A stretch of DNA of 64,000 bases from Undibacterium sp. YM2. GTDB taxonomy: Bacteria > Pseudomonadota > Gammaproteobacteria > Burkholderiales > Burkholderiaceae_D. The first letter of the stretch is position 1; each line of letters begins with the position of its first letter. The notes beneath the pieces were generated by a model. It was not told the origin of the DNA and did not search any database. It saw nothing but the letters and a program-made list of their open reading frames with translations. Of the stretch, positions 52,442 through 62,514 are shown in pieces. The position numbers and the translations under genes were made by a program. Where the stretch lies: the NCBI RefSeq assembly GCF_009937975.1, contig NZ_AP018441.1:4154001-4218000 (forward strand). The letters run 5' to 3'.

Positions 52442-54066
52442 TGCCTATATGCCAGCCTCTTGTCAGATTTAACAGCACCGCCAGATGCAGCTGCATAAGT
52501 GCCAGAACTTGCATGCGTGAACTGTTGTTGCAACTTGAAGATACTGACCACATTCGACAAATTGCCCGCCTGGTCCTGCAAGCTTTTTGCGGCAGCGGCA
52601 GCTTCCTCGACCAAGGCTGCATTTTGCTGAGTCACGCCATCCATTTGTATGATGGCATTGTTGATCTGGTCTATGCCAGCAGACTGTTCTTTGCTGGCAT
52701 CATTGATTTCATTCATGATGCTCGTCACTTTTGCCACGCGCTCGACTATCTCGGCCATAGTCGCACCAGCCTGATCAACCAGGCGCGCACCTTCGCCCAC
52801 TTTATCGACTGAATCAGAAATCAGGGTTTTGATTTCTTTCGCCGCACTGGCCGATCTTTGTGCCAGGTTGCGTACCTCTGACGCAACCACCGCAAAGCCC
52901 CTGCCCTGCTCACCGGCACGGGCTGCTTCCACTGCCGCATTCAGGGCCAGGATATTGGTTTGAAATGCAATGCCATCAATGACGGCAATGATATCGACGA
53001 TTTTATTCGAAGAATCACTGATCGCCCCCATCGTGGCCACAACCTGCGACACTACCGTGCCACCCTTGACGGCAGCATCAGATGCCGCGTGTGCCAGTTG
53101 GTTCGCGTCACGCGCATTTTGTGAGTTCTGCTTCATGGTGCTGGTCAGTTCTTCCATGGAAGAAGCAGTCTCTTCCAGTGAACCTGCCTGGCTTTCGGTA
53201 CGGGCAGACAAGTCCATATTGCCATTGGCGATATCAGTCGATGCACCGACGATGGTATCGGTGCTGGTGCGCACCTCACTGACGATATTCACCAGTCCAT
53301 TGTTCATGTCTTTCAAAGCCTGCATGAGCTGGCCGGTTTCATCGCTGGATTTCACTTCGATATTGGTCGTCAGGTCTCCATCTGCCACGCTGCGTGCGAG
53401 GCTCAGCGCATGGTGCATGGGCCGGGTGATTCCTATGGTCAGGAACCAGGCGCAGGCACTACCAAAAATAATGAACAGAATGATCAGCGAGCTGATCAGC
53501 ATCAGGCTGTTTTTGGCGATGGCATCGACTTCCTTGCTCAGATCGTCCACATCTTTTTTTTGAAACTCAAGGAAATCAAGTTCGCTCTTTTGGTATGCAT
53601 CCGACACCGGCATAAATTGATCAAACAACTTTGCGGCGGCTTCCGCCTGACCTTCTTTTTTTAACTTACTAAGCTGGTCACGCATTGCAATGTATTGCTT
53701 GCGCACAGCAATGATGTTGTCGAGCAGTTTTTTCTCTTCTGGAGAGCTGATATGCTCTTCCATGTATTTTTGTATTTCATTATTCCGTGCAGTAGATGCC
53801 TTGGCGTCACTGGCAAAATACTCTGCCAGCGACTCATCACTGCTCTTCACTATCGCCAGTGTGCGCTTGAGCCCGGCCACGGTAATCCGGTACCATTCTT
53901 CGGTCATGCGCTCTTTTTTCAGCGGCTCCTGCATCATTGCACGGGTGCTGTCTGCAACCTCATTCAAGCGCCATAAGCCTATCCCGGAAGAAACCGTCGC
54001 CAGCAGCATAACCAGGCCAAAGCCCATGGCGAGACGTATCCCTATGTTCAGATTCTGAATTTTCAT
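52438..54066 (-). CDS. Methyl-accepting chemotaxis protein (4HB sensor)
   Basis: 542 aa from the ATG at 54066. TM1 about 11-31, four-helix-bundle sensor (about 35-190, with [18 protein letters not shown]), TM2 about 193-213, HAMP, then a signalling hairpin with the hallmark tip region [17 protein letters not shown] and [21 protein letters not shown] (within). The C-terminus ends [12 protein letters not shown] with no CheR tether. It is translationally coupled to the binding protein at 51641. Confidence 0.93.
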   Translation of the reverse strand: MKIQNLNIGIRLAMGFGLVMLLATVSSGIGLWRLNEVADSTRAMMQEPLKKERMTEEWYRITVAGLKRTLAIVKSSDESLAEYFASDAKASTARNNEIQKYMEEHISSPEEKKLLDNIIAVRKQYIAMRDQLSKLKKEGQAEAAAKLFDQFMPVSDAYQKSELDFLEFQKKDVDDLSKEVDAIAKNSLMLISSLIILFIIFGSACAWFLTIGITRPMHHALSLARSVADGDLTTNIEVKSSDETGQLMQALKDMNNGLVNIVSEVRTSTDTIVGASTDIANGNMDLSARTESQAGSLEETASSMEELTSTMKQNSQNARDANQLAHAASDAAVKGGTVVSQVVATMGAISDSSNKIVDIIAVIDGIAFQTNILALNAAVEAARAGEQGRGFAVVASEVRNLAQRSASAAKEIKTLISDSVDKVGEGARLVDQAGATMAEIVERVAKVTSIMNEINDASKEQSAGIDQINNAIIQMDGVTQQNAALVEEAAAAAKSLQDQAGNLSNVVSIFKLQQQFTHASSGTYAAASGGAVKSDKRLAYRQ

Positions 54067-54226
54067 TGCCTGTCTCCTGGGTATTTTTTTATAGGGCACT
54101 GCAGAGCTGGAGTTGGCACCGGATATGGCCCGGAACAAACCCCGTCTTGCTTTTCACCTTTTAAAACTATTTCTGGCGAAGCAAGAATTTAGTGTTTTGA
54201 TGCTTTCAATCATATAAGGCTATTGC

Positions 54227-54254
54227 TATTTTGCAAGTCAACGATTGCAAAATA
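54227..54254. promoter_or_regulatory. Perfect 10-bp inverted repeat upstream of macrodomain gene
   Basis: TATTTTGCAA (54227-54236) and TTGCAAAATA (54245-54254) with an 8-bp loop, in the 294-bp divergent gap between the chemoreceptor (start 54066) and the macrodomain gene (54361). No T tract on either side makes a terminator less likely than an operator. A GC-poor surrounding supports a promoter region. Confidence 0.5.
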
Positions 54255-54360
54255 CCATGAAAACGATATAGCCCCCCCTCACTCATAGGGAAAAAGCTTG
54301 AGACCGACAAAGCACTTTCATGCTATCTTGATACTTATTTTTGATTTCATCATTACTTCC

Positions 54361-54903
54361 ATGCCACACATCCGCGCCATTCGTGCAGACATCACCAAGC
54401 TGCAAGTCGATGCCATCGTCAATGCCGCCAATTCGTCCCTGCTGGGCGGTGGTGGCGTTGATGGGGCAATACATAGAGCTGCCGGGCCTGAACTGGTACA
54501 TGAATGCCGCCTGCTCGGTGGTTGCAAGACCGGAGAAGCAAAACTCACCAAGGGCTATCGTTTGCCCGCCAGTTTCATCATCCACACCGTGGGCCCGGTG
54601 TGGCGCAACGGCACCAACGATGAAGCTGGCCTGCTGGCCTCTTGTTATTACAACGCCATGCGCATTGCGGCAGAAAAACAGCTCACCAGTATAGCTTTCC
54701 CCAGCATCAGCACCGGTATTTACGGCTACCCCATAGAACAGGCTGCCCGTATAGCGGTAAGCTATGTGCGCTCAGCGCTGACAGACTACCCCGTGCTACA
54801 GGAAGTGATTTTCTGCTGCTTCTCGGATAGTGACCTCAAGATTTATGAGGCCGTATTGGCTGAATCGGCTGGATCGGCTGAAACAGCAAACAAGGCACCA
54901 TGA
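54361..54903 (+). CDS. Macrodomain protein, O-acetyl-ADP-ribose deacetylase type
   Basis: 180 aa from the ATG at 54361. The ADP-ribose site reads [26 protein letters not shown], with [11 protein letters not shown] and [14 protein letters not shown] further on, as in YmdB-type macrodomains. It should hydrolyse O-acetyl-ADP-ribose or remove ADP-ribose from targets. The extreme C-terminus is an Ala/Glu/Ser tail. The LprI-like gene follows in the same direction. Confidence 0.93.
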   Translation: MPHIRAIRADITKLQVDAIVNAANSSLLGGGGVDGAIHRAAGPELVHECRLLGGCKTGEAKLTKGYRLPASFIIHTVGPVWRNGTNDEAGLLASCYYNAMRIAAEKQLTSIAFPSISTGIYGYPIEQAARIAVSYVRSALTDYPVLQEVIFCCFSDSDLKIYEAVLAESAGSAETANKAP

Positions 54904-54937
54904 AAATATACTGCCCACAACAAACAAGGCTGAACCC

Positions 54938-55321
54938 ATGCGACATTTCATCTGCTTGATTACCCTGGCCTGTGCCAGCCAGTTGGCCCTGGCACTGGAT
55001 TGCAGCAAGGCATCCAACACGCTTGAAATCAATGAATGCGCATCCATAGAACAAAAGAAAGTGGAAGCAAAACTCAACGCCGTCTATCAGCGCGTGATGA
55101 AGTTTCTCGACAAACAGATTGCTGACGGTGATCTTGACAAGGCATCCAAGACCACGCTCATAGAAGCCCAACGCGCCTGGATCAAGTTCCGTGAAGCAGA
55201 CTGCAGTGCCGTCTATCAGTACCACATTGCAGGCACCATACGCGGTGTGATGTCCATCAGTTGCATGCAAACCCATACTGAGCGGCGCATCAAGGATCTG
55301 GAAGAGTATGAAAAGAATTAA
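54938..55321 (+). CDS. LprI-like secreted protein (DUF1311)
   Basis: 127 aa with a signal peptide (MRHFICLITLACASQLALAL). The mature form has four Cys in the family pattern: LDCSKASNTLEINECA, then ADCSAVYQYH and SISCMQTHTERR, and an AQRAWIKFRE helix. These are LprI/YbfA-like lysozyme-inhibitor-type periplasmic proteins. Lysozyme inhibition itself is only known for some members. Confidence 0.88.
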   Translation: MRHFICLITLACASQLALALDCSKASNTLEINECASIEQKKVEAKLNAVYQRVMKFLDKQIADGDLDKASKTTLIEAQRAWIKFREADCSAVYQYHIAGTIRGVMSISCMQTHTERRIKDLEEYEKN

Positions 55322-55379
55322 AACCTCTGCGCGCCAGTGTCGCCCTGCAGCTCAGTGATGATTCGGTGATGATACAGTG

Positions 55380-55865
55380 ATGAACAAGATTGACACGCCC
55401 ATCGATATTATTCGCTTAAGCAAAAAGAGACAACGTAATGTCCAGGAGCAAAACAGATTAAGCGAATATGGTTTGAGAACAACAGCCACTTATTGGCGCG
55501 CACACGCACTTCCCAAGGCCTTGCATGATGCCGGGCTTGCCCGCGGCATAGACTGGGGCAATAGCATCATCATTGATCTTGTCGCTGATTTGCCGTGGAT
55601 GCGAGACACAGTGATGGGCACAATATTGAGCCAGGAAGAAAAATTCATCGAGTTTGAAATTGAAACCAGCCAGCAACACCAGCTAATCAGTTCCATAGAA
55701 GCCTGGCTCGATGTGACTGCGCAAACCAATATTTGCGAACATAATCGCGGGACAGGCAGGGGCGCTGGTGCAATGGCCCTGGAGATACGCAGGCAGCTAT
55801 GCGCGCCTAGAGGGTCGCCACCGGCCGATAGCAGCACAACTGAAGGTGCTATTCCTGCTTTTTAG
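55380..55865 (+). CDS. Hypothetical protein
   Basis: 161 aa from the ATG at 55380 (a GTG one codon earlier is also open). Soluble, mixed alpha/beta with RATYWRAH-like and WMRDTVMGTILSQEEKFIEFEIE segments; the C-terminal 35 residues are Pro/Ser/Arg-rich. No family recognised. It converges with the next minus-strand gene, overlapping 17 bp. Confidence 0.55.
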   Translation: MNKIDTPIDIIRLSKKRQRNVQEQNRLSEYGLRTTATYWRAHALPKALHDAGLARGIDWGNSIIIDLVADLPWMRDTVMGTILSQEEKFIEFEIETSQQHQLISSIEAWLDVTAQTNICEHNRGTGRGAGAMALEIRRQLCAPRGSPPADSSTTEGAIPAF

Positions 55866-56157
55866 CGAGTACGTACACAGAGCAAAGACACCCTGCAATC
55901 AACCTGAGGCCAAAAGCCAATACGACCACCAGCAATAAAGGTTTGCCAGGCCCCCACAAAGCACCAGCCATGCCCAGGGACAATGCCGAAGCAAAACCCA
56001 TATCTAAATCATTGAAGCGACGCTCAAGCACGGCTTGGCAAAACGGGCAGTCATAGCTCACCCGCCGGACCAGTTTATACCAGCGATGTCTGCTCAACAT
56101 GGGCGGGGTCAACTGCAAATCAGTACGGCATTGCGGGCAAAGATGGCGTTTGAGCAT
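55849..56157 (-). CDS. Zinc-ribbon-like small membrane protein
   Basis: 102 aa from the ATG at 56157. A longer start at TTG 56229 is unlikely because a TATAAT at 56235-56230 would place the transcript start inside it. Two Cys pairs (HLCPQCRTD and YDCPFCQAV) form a zinc-ribbon-like knuckle, followed by two membrane helices. Function unknown. Confidence 0.6.
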   Translation of the reverse strand: MLKRHLCPQCRTDLQLTPPMLSRHRWYKLVRRVSYDCPFCQAVLERRFNDLDMGFASALSLGMAGALWGPGKPLLLVVVLAFGLRLIAGCLCSVYVLAKKQE

Positions 56158-56350
56158 ATTTGAATTGGCTAAATGGCGCGTAGCATTTGTTCGCGGTTTG
56201 GCAAGATCAATTTTCTTGAGTGCCAACAATTATACATTCCCACTTTGCCCGCCTGCCCTTGCTGCTATCATCCAGACAGCAGGCTGAGCAATTCGATCAC
56301 TAGCCCGGTCGATTGTGTGGCAACGTCTGAGACATGAAAGATCACCAATA

Positions 56351-57157
56351 ATGAGAAATGAAAAAATAAGATCAACTGAGCACCGTATAAAAACCGAAGC
56401 AGGCCACCTGTATGCATGTAGCTGGCAGCCGACAAATCATCAAGGCCATGATAACCAGCCACCAATTTTGCTACTGCATGATTCCCTCGGCTGCGTAGCT
56501 TTATGGCGTAGCTTTCCCGCCCTGCTGGCTGAGCATAGCGGCAGACAAGTTATCGCTTACGACAGGCTGGGCTTTGGACAATCTGATGCGCGTGACGATG
56601 TGCTGAGCCTGGATTTTATTGCGCAGGAAGCGGCAACTTCTTTGCCCCTCTTGCAAAGCCACTTTGGCTTTGAGCGCTTTGTAGTCATGGGGCATAGCGT
56701 AGGCGGTGGCATGGCGGTGCACTTTGCAGCTCTTTACGCTGACATCTGCGATGCCCTGATCACCGAGTCTGCACAGGCTCTGGTCGAAGACAAAACACGG
56801 GCTGGCCTTATCGAAGCGCAACAGCAGTTCCAGCAGCCAGGTGCATTAGAGCGCCTGCGCCGCTACCACGGTGACAAGGCAGCATGGGTACTCAATGCCT
56901 GGATCAATACCTGGCTGTCGCCCGCCTTCGCCAACTGGTCACTGCGCGATGTGCTGCCACAAGTAAGATGCCCCGCCCTGGTGCTGCATGGGGAGCATGA
57001 CGAATATGGCTCAAACCTGCACCCTGAACAGATCGCAGGGCTCACAACTGGCCCTGCACAACTGGAGATCATCGCTGGCGCGCACCATGTGCCGCACAGG
57101 GAACAGGAAGACTGGGTGATAAACAGAGTCTGCCCGTTCCTTGCCAGCTTAAAGTAA
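56351..57157 (+). CDS. Alpha/beta hydrolase
   Basis: 268 aa from the ATG at 56351. Oxyanion and nucleophile regions: LLLHDSLGCVALWRSFP, VIAYDRLGFGQSDA and VVMGHSVGGGMAVHFAA with Ser in GHSVGG; a later LVLHGEHDEYG holds the acid and AGAHHVPHRE the His. The substrate is unknown. It converges with the second chemoreceptor. Confidence 0.93.
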   Translation: MRNEKIRSTEHRIKTEAGHLYACSWQPTNHQGHDNQPPILLLHDSLGCVALWRSFPALLAEHSGRQVIAYDRLGFGQSDARDDVLSLDFIAQEAATSLPLLQSHFGFERFVVMGHSVGGGMAVHFAALYADICDALITESAQALVEDKTRAGLIEAQQQFQQPGALERLRRYHGDKAAWVLNAWINTWLSPAFANWSLRDVLPQVRCPALVLHGEHDEYGSNLHPEQIAGLTTGPAQLEIIAGAHHVPHREQEDWVINRVCPFLASLK

Positions 57158-57191
57158 GTTCTGCAGCATGGCTGCAACTCAATACCGCCGT

Positions 57192-59153
57192 CTAAAACTC
57201 ATCCCACTCATCGTCTGGCTTGCTGGCTGCCTTGGGTGCACCCACCCTTGGTGCTGGCCTGGTGACAGCAGTGACAGACCTGTTGACGGGTTTTGATCCA
57301 GTTGCGCCCCTAGGTGAACTGGCCTGTGGCTTGCTGGCAGTTGCCTGGGCATCGTCGAGCTTGAACATGCTGATGATTTGCGACAGGTGTTCTGCCTGTT
57401 CTTGCAGGCTCTCAGCCGCAGCCGCTGCCTCTTCGACGAGAGCAGCATTTTGCTGTGTCATTTCATCCATCTGGGTCACGGCACGGTTGACCTCTTCTAT
57501 GCCTGAGCTTTGTTCCTGGCTGGCGGCGGTGATTTCACTCATGATGTCGGCGACCTGCTTGACCGAGGTGACAATCTCGCCCATGGTCTGGCCCGCTTCA
57601 TCCACCAGGCGCGCACCGGAATCAACCTTGCCTACCGAGTCATCAATGAGGGATTTGATTTCCTTCGCGGCAGTGGCTGAGCGTTGCGCCAGGTTGCGCA
57701 CCTCGGATGCGACCACCGCAAAACCACGCCCCTGCTCGCCAGCGCGCGCAGCTTCTACGGCTGCATTCAAAGCCAGGATATTGGTCTGAAAGGCGATGCC
57801 GTCAATGACGCTGATGATATCGACGATCTTGCTGGAGCTGCCCTTGATCGACACCATGGTAGAGACGACTTGCGAAACCACTTCACCGCCCTTGCCTGCC
57901 ACGTTGGCAGCAGACGCAGCCAGTTGATTGGCCTGGCGCGCATTGTCGGCATTTTGCCTGACGGTAGAAGTCAATTCTTCCATCGATGAGGCGGTTTCTT
58001 CGAGCGAGCTGGCCTGGCTTTCAGTGCGGGCAGACAGGTCGGCATTGCCCGCAGCAATCTCGCCGGAGGCCAGCCTGACCGAGCCGCTGGTGGCGCGTAT
58101 GTCTATCAGCACCGCCGCGATCTTGTCGACAAAGCGGTTGAAGGCCTCGCTGATCTGCGCCAGTTCGTCCTTGCCATCGGCAGCCAGACGACGGGTCAGG
58201 TCACCTTCGCCAGTCGCAATGTCTGCCATGGCATCGCGTACCAGCTCCAGTTTTTTCAGGGCCTGGGCTACCAGTGCCGTCAATATCAGGGCGGCGAGGG
58301 CCACCACGATGATGGCGGTGACGGCAGAGGCCGTCAGCATGGCGGTCAGTGCCTGGGTGGCCTCTGCCCTGTCCAGCACGGTTGCCAGTAGCCAGTCAGT
58401 GCCAGCGATTTTGGTGACGAACAGCATGCCCTCACGCCCGTTCAGGTGCACGGTGCTGCTGGTTTTGGATGCTTCAGTCGCATTCAGCACCTGGGTGGTC
58501 AGGCTGGCATCGAGATCGCTGAGCGGTTTCAGCGTCAGTTTCTCGTTCGGGTGGGCAATGATCTTACCGCTGCCGTCGAGCAAAAACGCAAAGCTGGCTG
58601 GCGTAGGTTTGATCGAGCCTACATTGCTGGTCACTACGTCCAACATGACATCGGCGGCGGCCACGGCGGTGACACTGCCCTTAGCGCCTATGGGGTCGGC
58701 AAAGGTCACCACCAGTTTGCCCGTGCTGGCACCGATATAGGGCGCGGTGATGATGGGGCCACCAGCTTCGCTGGCCTTGATATACCAGGGGCGTGCGGTA
58801 GGGTCATAGTCGGCTGCGCGTTTGCGGTCTTGCGAGAACACCGCATGCTTGTCGGCAAAGCCTATATAGGCCATGTCAAACACACCGGCCTGCTCACCCG
58901 CCTTGAGTGCTCCCAGGGGCTCGGGCAATTCTGCCGCCAGCTTCAGCGAGGCGACTGCTGCCTGCTTGGACTTGACCCATTCGGTAATGGCTGTTGCATG
59001 GCTTTCAGACAGTTGCAGTAACTGGCTGTTGAGTGCATCCATGGTACGCGAGCGCGTGGTAAAGAAATTTGCCACTACCATGGCCAGCATGGCAATCACA
59101 ACGATGGACACACAAATACTGATGAGCTTCCTGCGTAGCGACGAAAAAAACAT
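57192..59153 (-). CDS. Methyl-accepting chemotaxis protein (Cache sensor) with C-terminal pentapeptide
   Basis: 653 aa from the ATG at 59153 (GGAGAACC upstream). TM1 about 9-30, dCache sensor (about 35-280, with [19 protein letters not shown], the motif common to dCache amino-acid/amine sensors), TM2 about 290-313, HAMP, signalling hairpin ([40 protein letters not shown]). It ends in DDEWDEF; EWDEF fits the xWxxF tether for CheR/CheB. The linker before it is Ala/Pro/Lys-rich. Confidence 0.93.
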   Translation of the reverse strand: MFFSSLRRKLISICVSIVVIAMLAMVVANFFTTRSRTMDALNSQLLQLSESHATAITEWVKSKQAAVASLKLAAELPEPLGALKAGEQAGVFDMAYIGFADKHAVFSQDRKRAADYDPTARPWYIKASEAGGPIITAPYIGASTGKLVVTFADPIGAKGSVTAVAAADVMLDVVTSNVGSIKPTPASFAFLLDGSGKIIAHPNEKLTLKPLSDLDASLTTQVLNATEASKTSSTVHLNGREGMLFVTKIAGTDWLLATVLDRAEATQALTAMLTASAVTAIIVVALAALILTALVAQALKKLELVRDAMADIATGEGDLTRRLAADGKDELAQISEAFNRFVDKIAAVLIDIRATSGSVRLASGEIAAGNADLSARTESQASSLEETASSMEELTSTVRQNADNARQANQLAASAANVAGKGGEVVSQVVSTMVSIKGSSSKIVDIISVIDGIAFQTNILALNAAVEAARAGEQGRGFAVVASEVRNLAQRSATAAKEIKSLIDDSVGKVDSGARLVDEAGQTMGEIVTSVKQVADIMSEITAASQEQSSGIEEVNRAVTQMDEMTQQNAALVEEAAAAAESLQEQAEHLSQIISMFKLDDAQATASKPQASSPRGATGSKPVNRSVTAVTRPAPRVGAPKAASKPDDEWDEF

Positions 59154-59771
59154 ACCGGTTCTCCATTGATGACAAAAGGCGGAATATTCTGTAGCAACAG
59201 CTTTTGCAGCATAGCACTGATTTTGTCGCGCGGTCATCTGGCAAACCTGGCCCTGCGTTTCAAGCAGGTGCAAGACATTTTTTACAGGAATCGTGTTGAC
59301 TAATTGCAACGCGCACTGAGAACAAGGAGTCATACGGCATTCTCTGCCGGGTGCAATTTACATTATTTGGTTGCAAATTAGTTGCAAATTGACGACGTTG
59401 CCGCCAGTTAATATCAAGAAGCCACCTATCGCTCATGAATACTCACGTGCATGCGATTTCCCTCTATGGGTGCAGGAATTTTCTCGTGAGGTGAAGCACG
59501 ACCGCAAAGCAACAAGTAACAATCTCTATCAATTGGCAGACAGCATTCGCATGCCAGATTTTGATTTTCGGCAGCGTGACTGGTATCTTAGCTACCTTGC
59601 TTGCTGCAATGCGCCCGCATTGCATACTGGCCCGCATGCCTGTATTGCTGGTGCTACAAAGGATGTTCCATGCAGCCCGGTAATATGTTGCAACAATTTT
59701 GGGCAAAACTTGTCTGATTAATACGCTATGCTTAAGCATGGCAGCCCTATCTTTGACTTTGAATTGCAAAA
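59154..59771. other. Gene-free region with GTTGCAAATT repeats
   Basis: About 618 bp between the chemoreceptor and the RDD gene. ACTAATTGCAAC (59299-59310) is nearly the reverse complement of GTTGCAAATTAGT (59370-59382), and GTTGCAAATT occurs twice 11 bp apart (59370-59379, 59381-59390). These may be operators. The open frame at 59371-59721 does not look coding. Nothing else was seen. Confidence 0.4.
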
Positions 59772-60353
59772 ATGAATGCGCTCGTTACACCCTTGCAAGA
59801 CAATTATGCGTCAAGAGAGACGGGGGATTTGCTCGCACTGGGTATCAAGCCTGATCTGGCTGAGCATGAATATGCTGCGGTGGAATCTATACTGTCGGTA
59901 CGTGGTGTGGATATCCATGCGTTCAGGGAACACCGCCAGCAATACCTGAAAAGTGCCGAGCAGCAAAAACCTGCTGATGACAAGCTGGCCTATATGTCAC
60001 ATCGCCTGGCCGCCCAACTTATTGATGTGATAGGCATCGCCCTGTTGTTGGCGCTACTGGGTTTGCTGATCACCGTCGCCATGCCCAATCTGTTCAAGCA
60101 GACCAACCGCGCCATCCTGATATTGTGGACGCTTTACCTCTTGTTCAAGGATGGCTTTGATGGGCAAAGCCTGGGCAAGCGCATCATGGGCATACGTGTG
60201 CTACAGCGTGACACTGAGCAGCCCTGCAACCTGACGCAATCCTTTGTGCGCAATATCCTGGCACTGACAGTGGTCGATTGGTTGTTCGCACTGGGCAGCA
60301 AGCGCCTGCGCCTGGGTGACATGCTGGCGGGTACCAGGGTAGTCAGGGAATAA
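59772..60353 (+). CDS. RDD family membrane protein
   Basis: 193 aa. After an N-terminal soluble segment, the RDD domain begins at SHRLAAQLIDVIGIALLLALLG with later GQSLGKRIMGIRVLQRD, and about three membrane helices follow. Some RDD proteins act in ion or small-molecule transport, but no function can be assigned. It is convergent with the DUF4214 gene. Confidence 0.85.
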   Translation: MNALVTPLQDNYASRETGDLLALGIKPDLAEHEYAAVESILSVRGVDIHAFREHRQQYLKSAEQQKPADDKLAYMSHRLAAQLIDVIGIALLLALLGLLITVAMPNLFKQTNRAILILWTLYLLFKDGFDGQSLGKRIMGIRVLQRDTEQPCNLTQSFVRNILALTVVDWLFALGSKRLRLGDMLAGTRVVRE

Positions 60354-60423
60354 GCGGCTGCCTGACTGGCCGCCCTTTTTGTCACATCCCGCCGTCACAT
60401 CTCCCTTCACATCCATCCGCGCA

Positions 60424-62172
60424 TCACAAAAAGTTTGTCGCATCAAAGCCGACCAGGCTCAGGTTATTGACATTCTTCAATACCCCCACCAGCACGATCT
60501 CATCCGGCGTGATGTTGTTGACATCAAGCTGGTTGATCACATACCAGATGCTGGCATCACCTATGATGTCGGCGGTAATGATGACCATCTTGCTGGCAAC
60601 AGTGGGAGCGGTGAAGGCCTTGCCGGTACCAAACAAGGCGGCGATCTTTGTTGTGTCGAGCGCATTGCCCTGTACCGTCAGCACATCGCCATTGGCCCAG
60701 GCTTTTGGGGTCGTGGCCGCTGCATTGACTGCAGCAATTTTGGTGGTGCCAGTCTTGTTCAGGAAGGCAGAGAAATTCAATACATCGCCACCCTTGCCTA
60801 TGGTGAAATTGGTGATGGTATCCACACCATTGGCAACCGGGGTAATGCCAAAAGCATAGGTATCAACCCCGATACCACCCTGCATGGTGTCGATGCCGCC
60901 GCCGCCATTGAAAAAATTAGGGTAATTCGAGCCAACCAGCAGATTATTCGCTTCATCACCCTTGATGGTGGTGGTCACCGTCACCTTGCCTGCGGATGAA
61001 CCGGTAGTAGTGCCGGTACTGCTGGCAGGCGCTGCAATCAGGCTAAAATCGACATAATCGACCTTCTTGATGTCACCACTAAGCAAGGCCAGCGGTTTGC
61101 CGTCCAGCGTCAGCAAATCCTGGCCCAGATCCACCACCAGCGGCGTGGTCAGCGCGCCCTTGCCGCTGAGCAGGTGATTGGTTTCATTGAGTGGGATATC
61201 GATGTAATTGATCTGTAGATCAGACTTGACTGCATTGATGATATTGACAACCTTGCCGCCGGTGAATGAGGTATTGTCCAGCGTCACCGTCAGGTTCGTG
61301 ACATTGTTGATACTGGCATTGGCCGTGGCCTTGCCGCTCAGGGTCAGGGTAGCCGTGGTATCGGTGGTCTTGACCAGGGTGCCGGTCAGGCCTGTGGGTA
61401 CATTGGTGATCTTGCCCAGGGATGTGCCAACATTGCCCTTGAAGGTGTCGCCAGTCAGCGTGAGGATAATACTGCTGCTGATGCTGCCATCATTGAGCTG
61501 CTGCTCGACAAAGGCCGGGGCTGAATAACTGATACTGCCTATGGTGGGCGTCACTTCAGACGCCTGCGCCACTTTCAAGACCAGTTGCTCGACATTGGTA
61601 GGGGCAGCAGCAGCCTCGGCTGCCGTTGGCATGCGCCCTATCAGCGTGGTATACACCACGCTGGCATACACCTTGGTCGAGGCAGCTATCTTGAATTCTT
61701 GCGACTGGGCAAACTGGTTGACGATTTCACCACGAGCCATGCCATTGTTCATTTGCCCAACCCAGTAATCGCGGCCTGCCGCATCGGCGCTGCGGCCAAG
61801 CACGTTCTGGTAAATCAGGTCGAGAAACTGGCTATTTGACAAGTTTGCACCGTATTTGCTGACAAACTCTTCTGATTGTGCAAACACCTGGGCAATCTGG
61901 CTATTGCTGCCGCCATTCCTGTGTACGCCCATCCAGAAGGTAAAGCCATCGGTATCCGGTATGCGGTTGAAGGCAGCGAGGTAGAGCCGCACGATCTGCT
62001 CAGCAACCGGGCTATACTCAGGCGCAATCAAAAAACTGTATTCCACCCCGGCGCGGGTGAGCAAACCAGAGTCAAGACGGGACGCATACAAATCCACGGT
62101 CTGTTGATCGGGTTGCTTGTCCCAGAGTATCTGGAACAAACCTGTGACGAATTCTTTATTGGTTTTGGCCAT
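60424..62172 (-). CDS. DUF4214 protein with C-terminal RTX-like repeat
   Basis: 582 aa without signal peptide. DUF4214 units occupy the N-terminal 200 residues (VRLYLAAFNRIPDTDGFTFW, LIYQNVLGRSADAAGRDYWV), the middle is a Thr/Ser/Asn-rich beta stretch, and residues about 410-450 show RTX-like glycine/aspartate turns (NFFNGGGGIDTMQGGIGVD). Compared with 42787, the DUF4214 block is N-terminal instead of C-terminal. Export by a type I system and surface display are likely but unproven. Confidence 0.85.
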   Translation of the reverse strand: MAKTNKEFVTGLFQILWDKQPDQQTVDLYASRLDSGLLTRAGVEYSFLIAPEYSPVAEQIVRLYLAAFNRIPDTDGFTFWMGVHRNGGSNSQIAQVFAQSEEFVSKYGANLSNSQFLDLIYQNVLGRSADAAGRDYWVGQMNNGMARGEIVNQFAQSQEFKIAASTKVYASVVYTTLIGRMPTAAEAAAAPTNVEQLVLKVAQASEVTPTIGSISYSAPAFVEQQLNDGSISSSIILTLTGDTFKGNVGTSLGKITNVPTGLTGTLVKTTDTTATLTLSGKATANASINNVTNLTVTLDNTSFTGGKVVNIINAVKSDLQINYIDIPLNETNHLLSGKGALTTPLVVDLGQDLLTLDGKPLALLSGDIKKVDYVDFSLIAAPASSTGTTTGSSAGKVTVTTTIKGDEANNLLVGSNYPNFFNGGGGIDTMQGGIGVDTYAFGITPVANGVDTITNFTIGKGGDVLNFSAFLNKTGTTKIAAVNAAATTPKAWANGDVLTVQGNALDTTKIAALFGTGKAFTAPTVASKMVIITADIIGDASIWYVINQLDVNNITPDEIVLVGVLKNVNNLSLVGFDATNFL

Positions 62173-62514
62173 CGTTGCACCTGCATTTATTGCAGAAAAT
62201 AATCACGAAAGAAACAGCAAGCATGCCCTGTCGGGGGTAGCAGTTCACTACTTTACGGCAAACTTTCTCAAAGTTTCAGTGTCTATCCCATGTCCGAGCT
62301 AGCGGATAAGCGAAACTCAGGCTTCTTGCCAGACGGAAAAATCCCTATTTATGCAGTATATGCCAAAAAATTTCGCAGCAATTCATGCAACAGGCATTAA
62401 AAAACCCGCCAGTTCCCATTTTCCGCGTCTTTAATTGATAAAATACAAAACATCCTGCAAGTCATTCACTAGTCAGCCCAGGCCCGGTAGCAAAAGAGCA
62501 GAAAGCCAGACATC
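62173..62514. other. Divergent gap, no gene
   Basis: 342 bp between the DUF4214 gene and the nucleosidase gene. It should carry promoters for both; a GTAG/CTAC mini-hairpin near 62230-62250 is the only structure I see. Nothing further can be supported. Confidence 0.4.

Noticed and set aside
59371..59721. 116-codon frame in the gap before the RDD gene
   Set aside because: Starts at TTG inside the GTTGCAAATT repeats, no ribosome site, Cys-rich composition.
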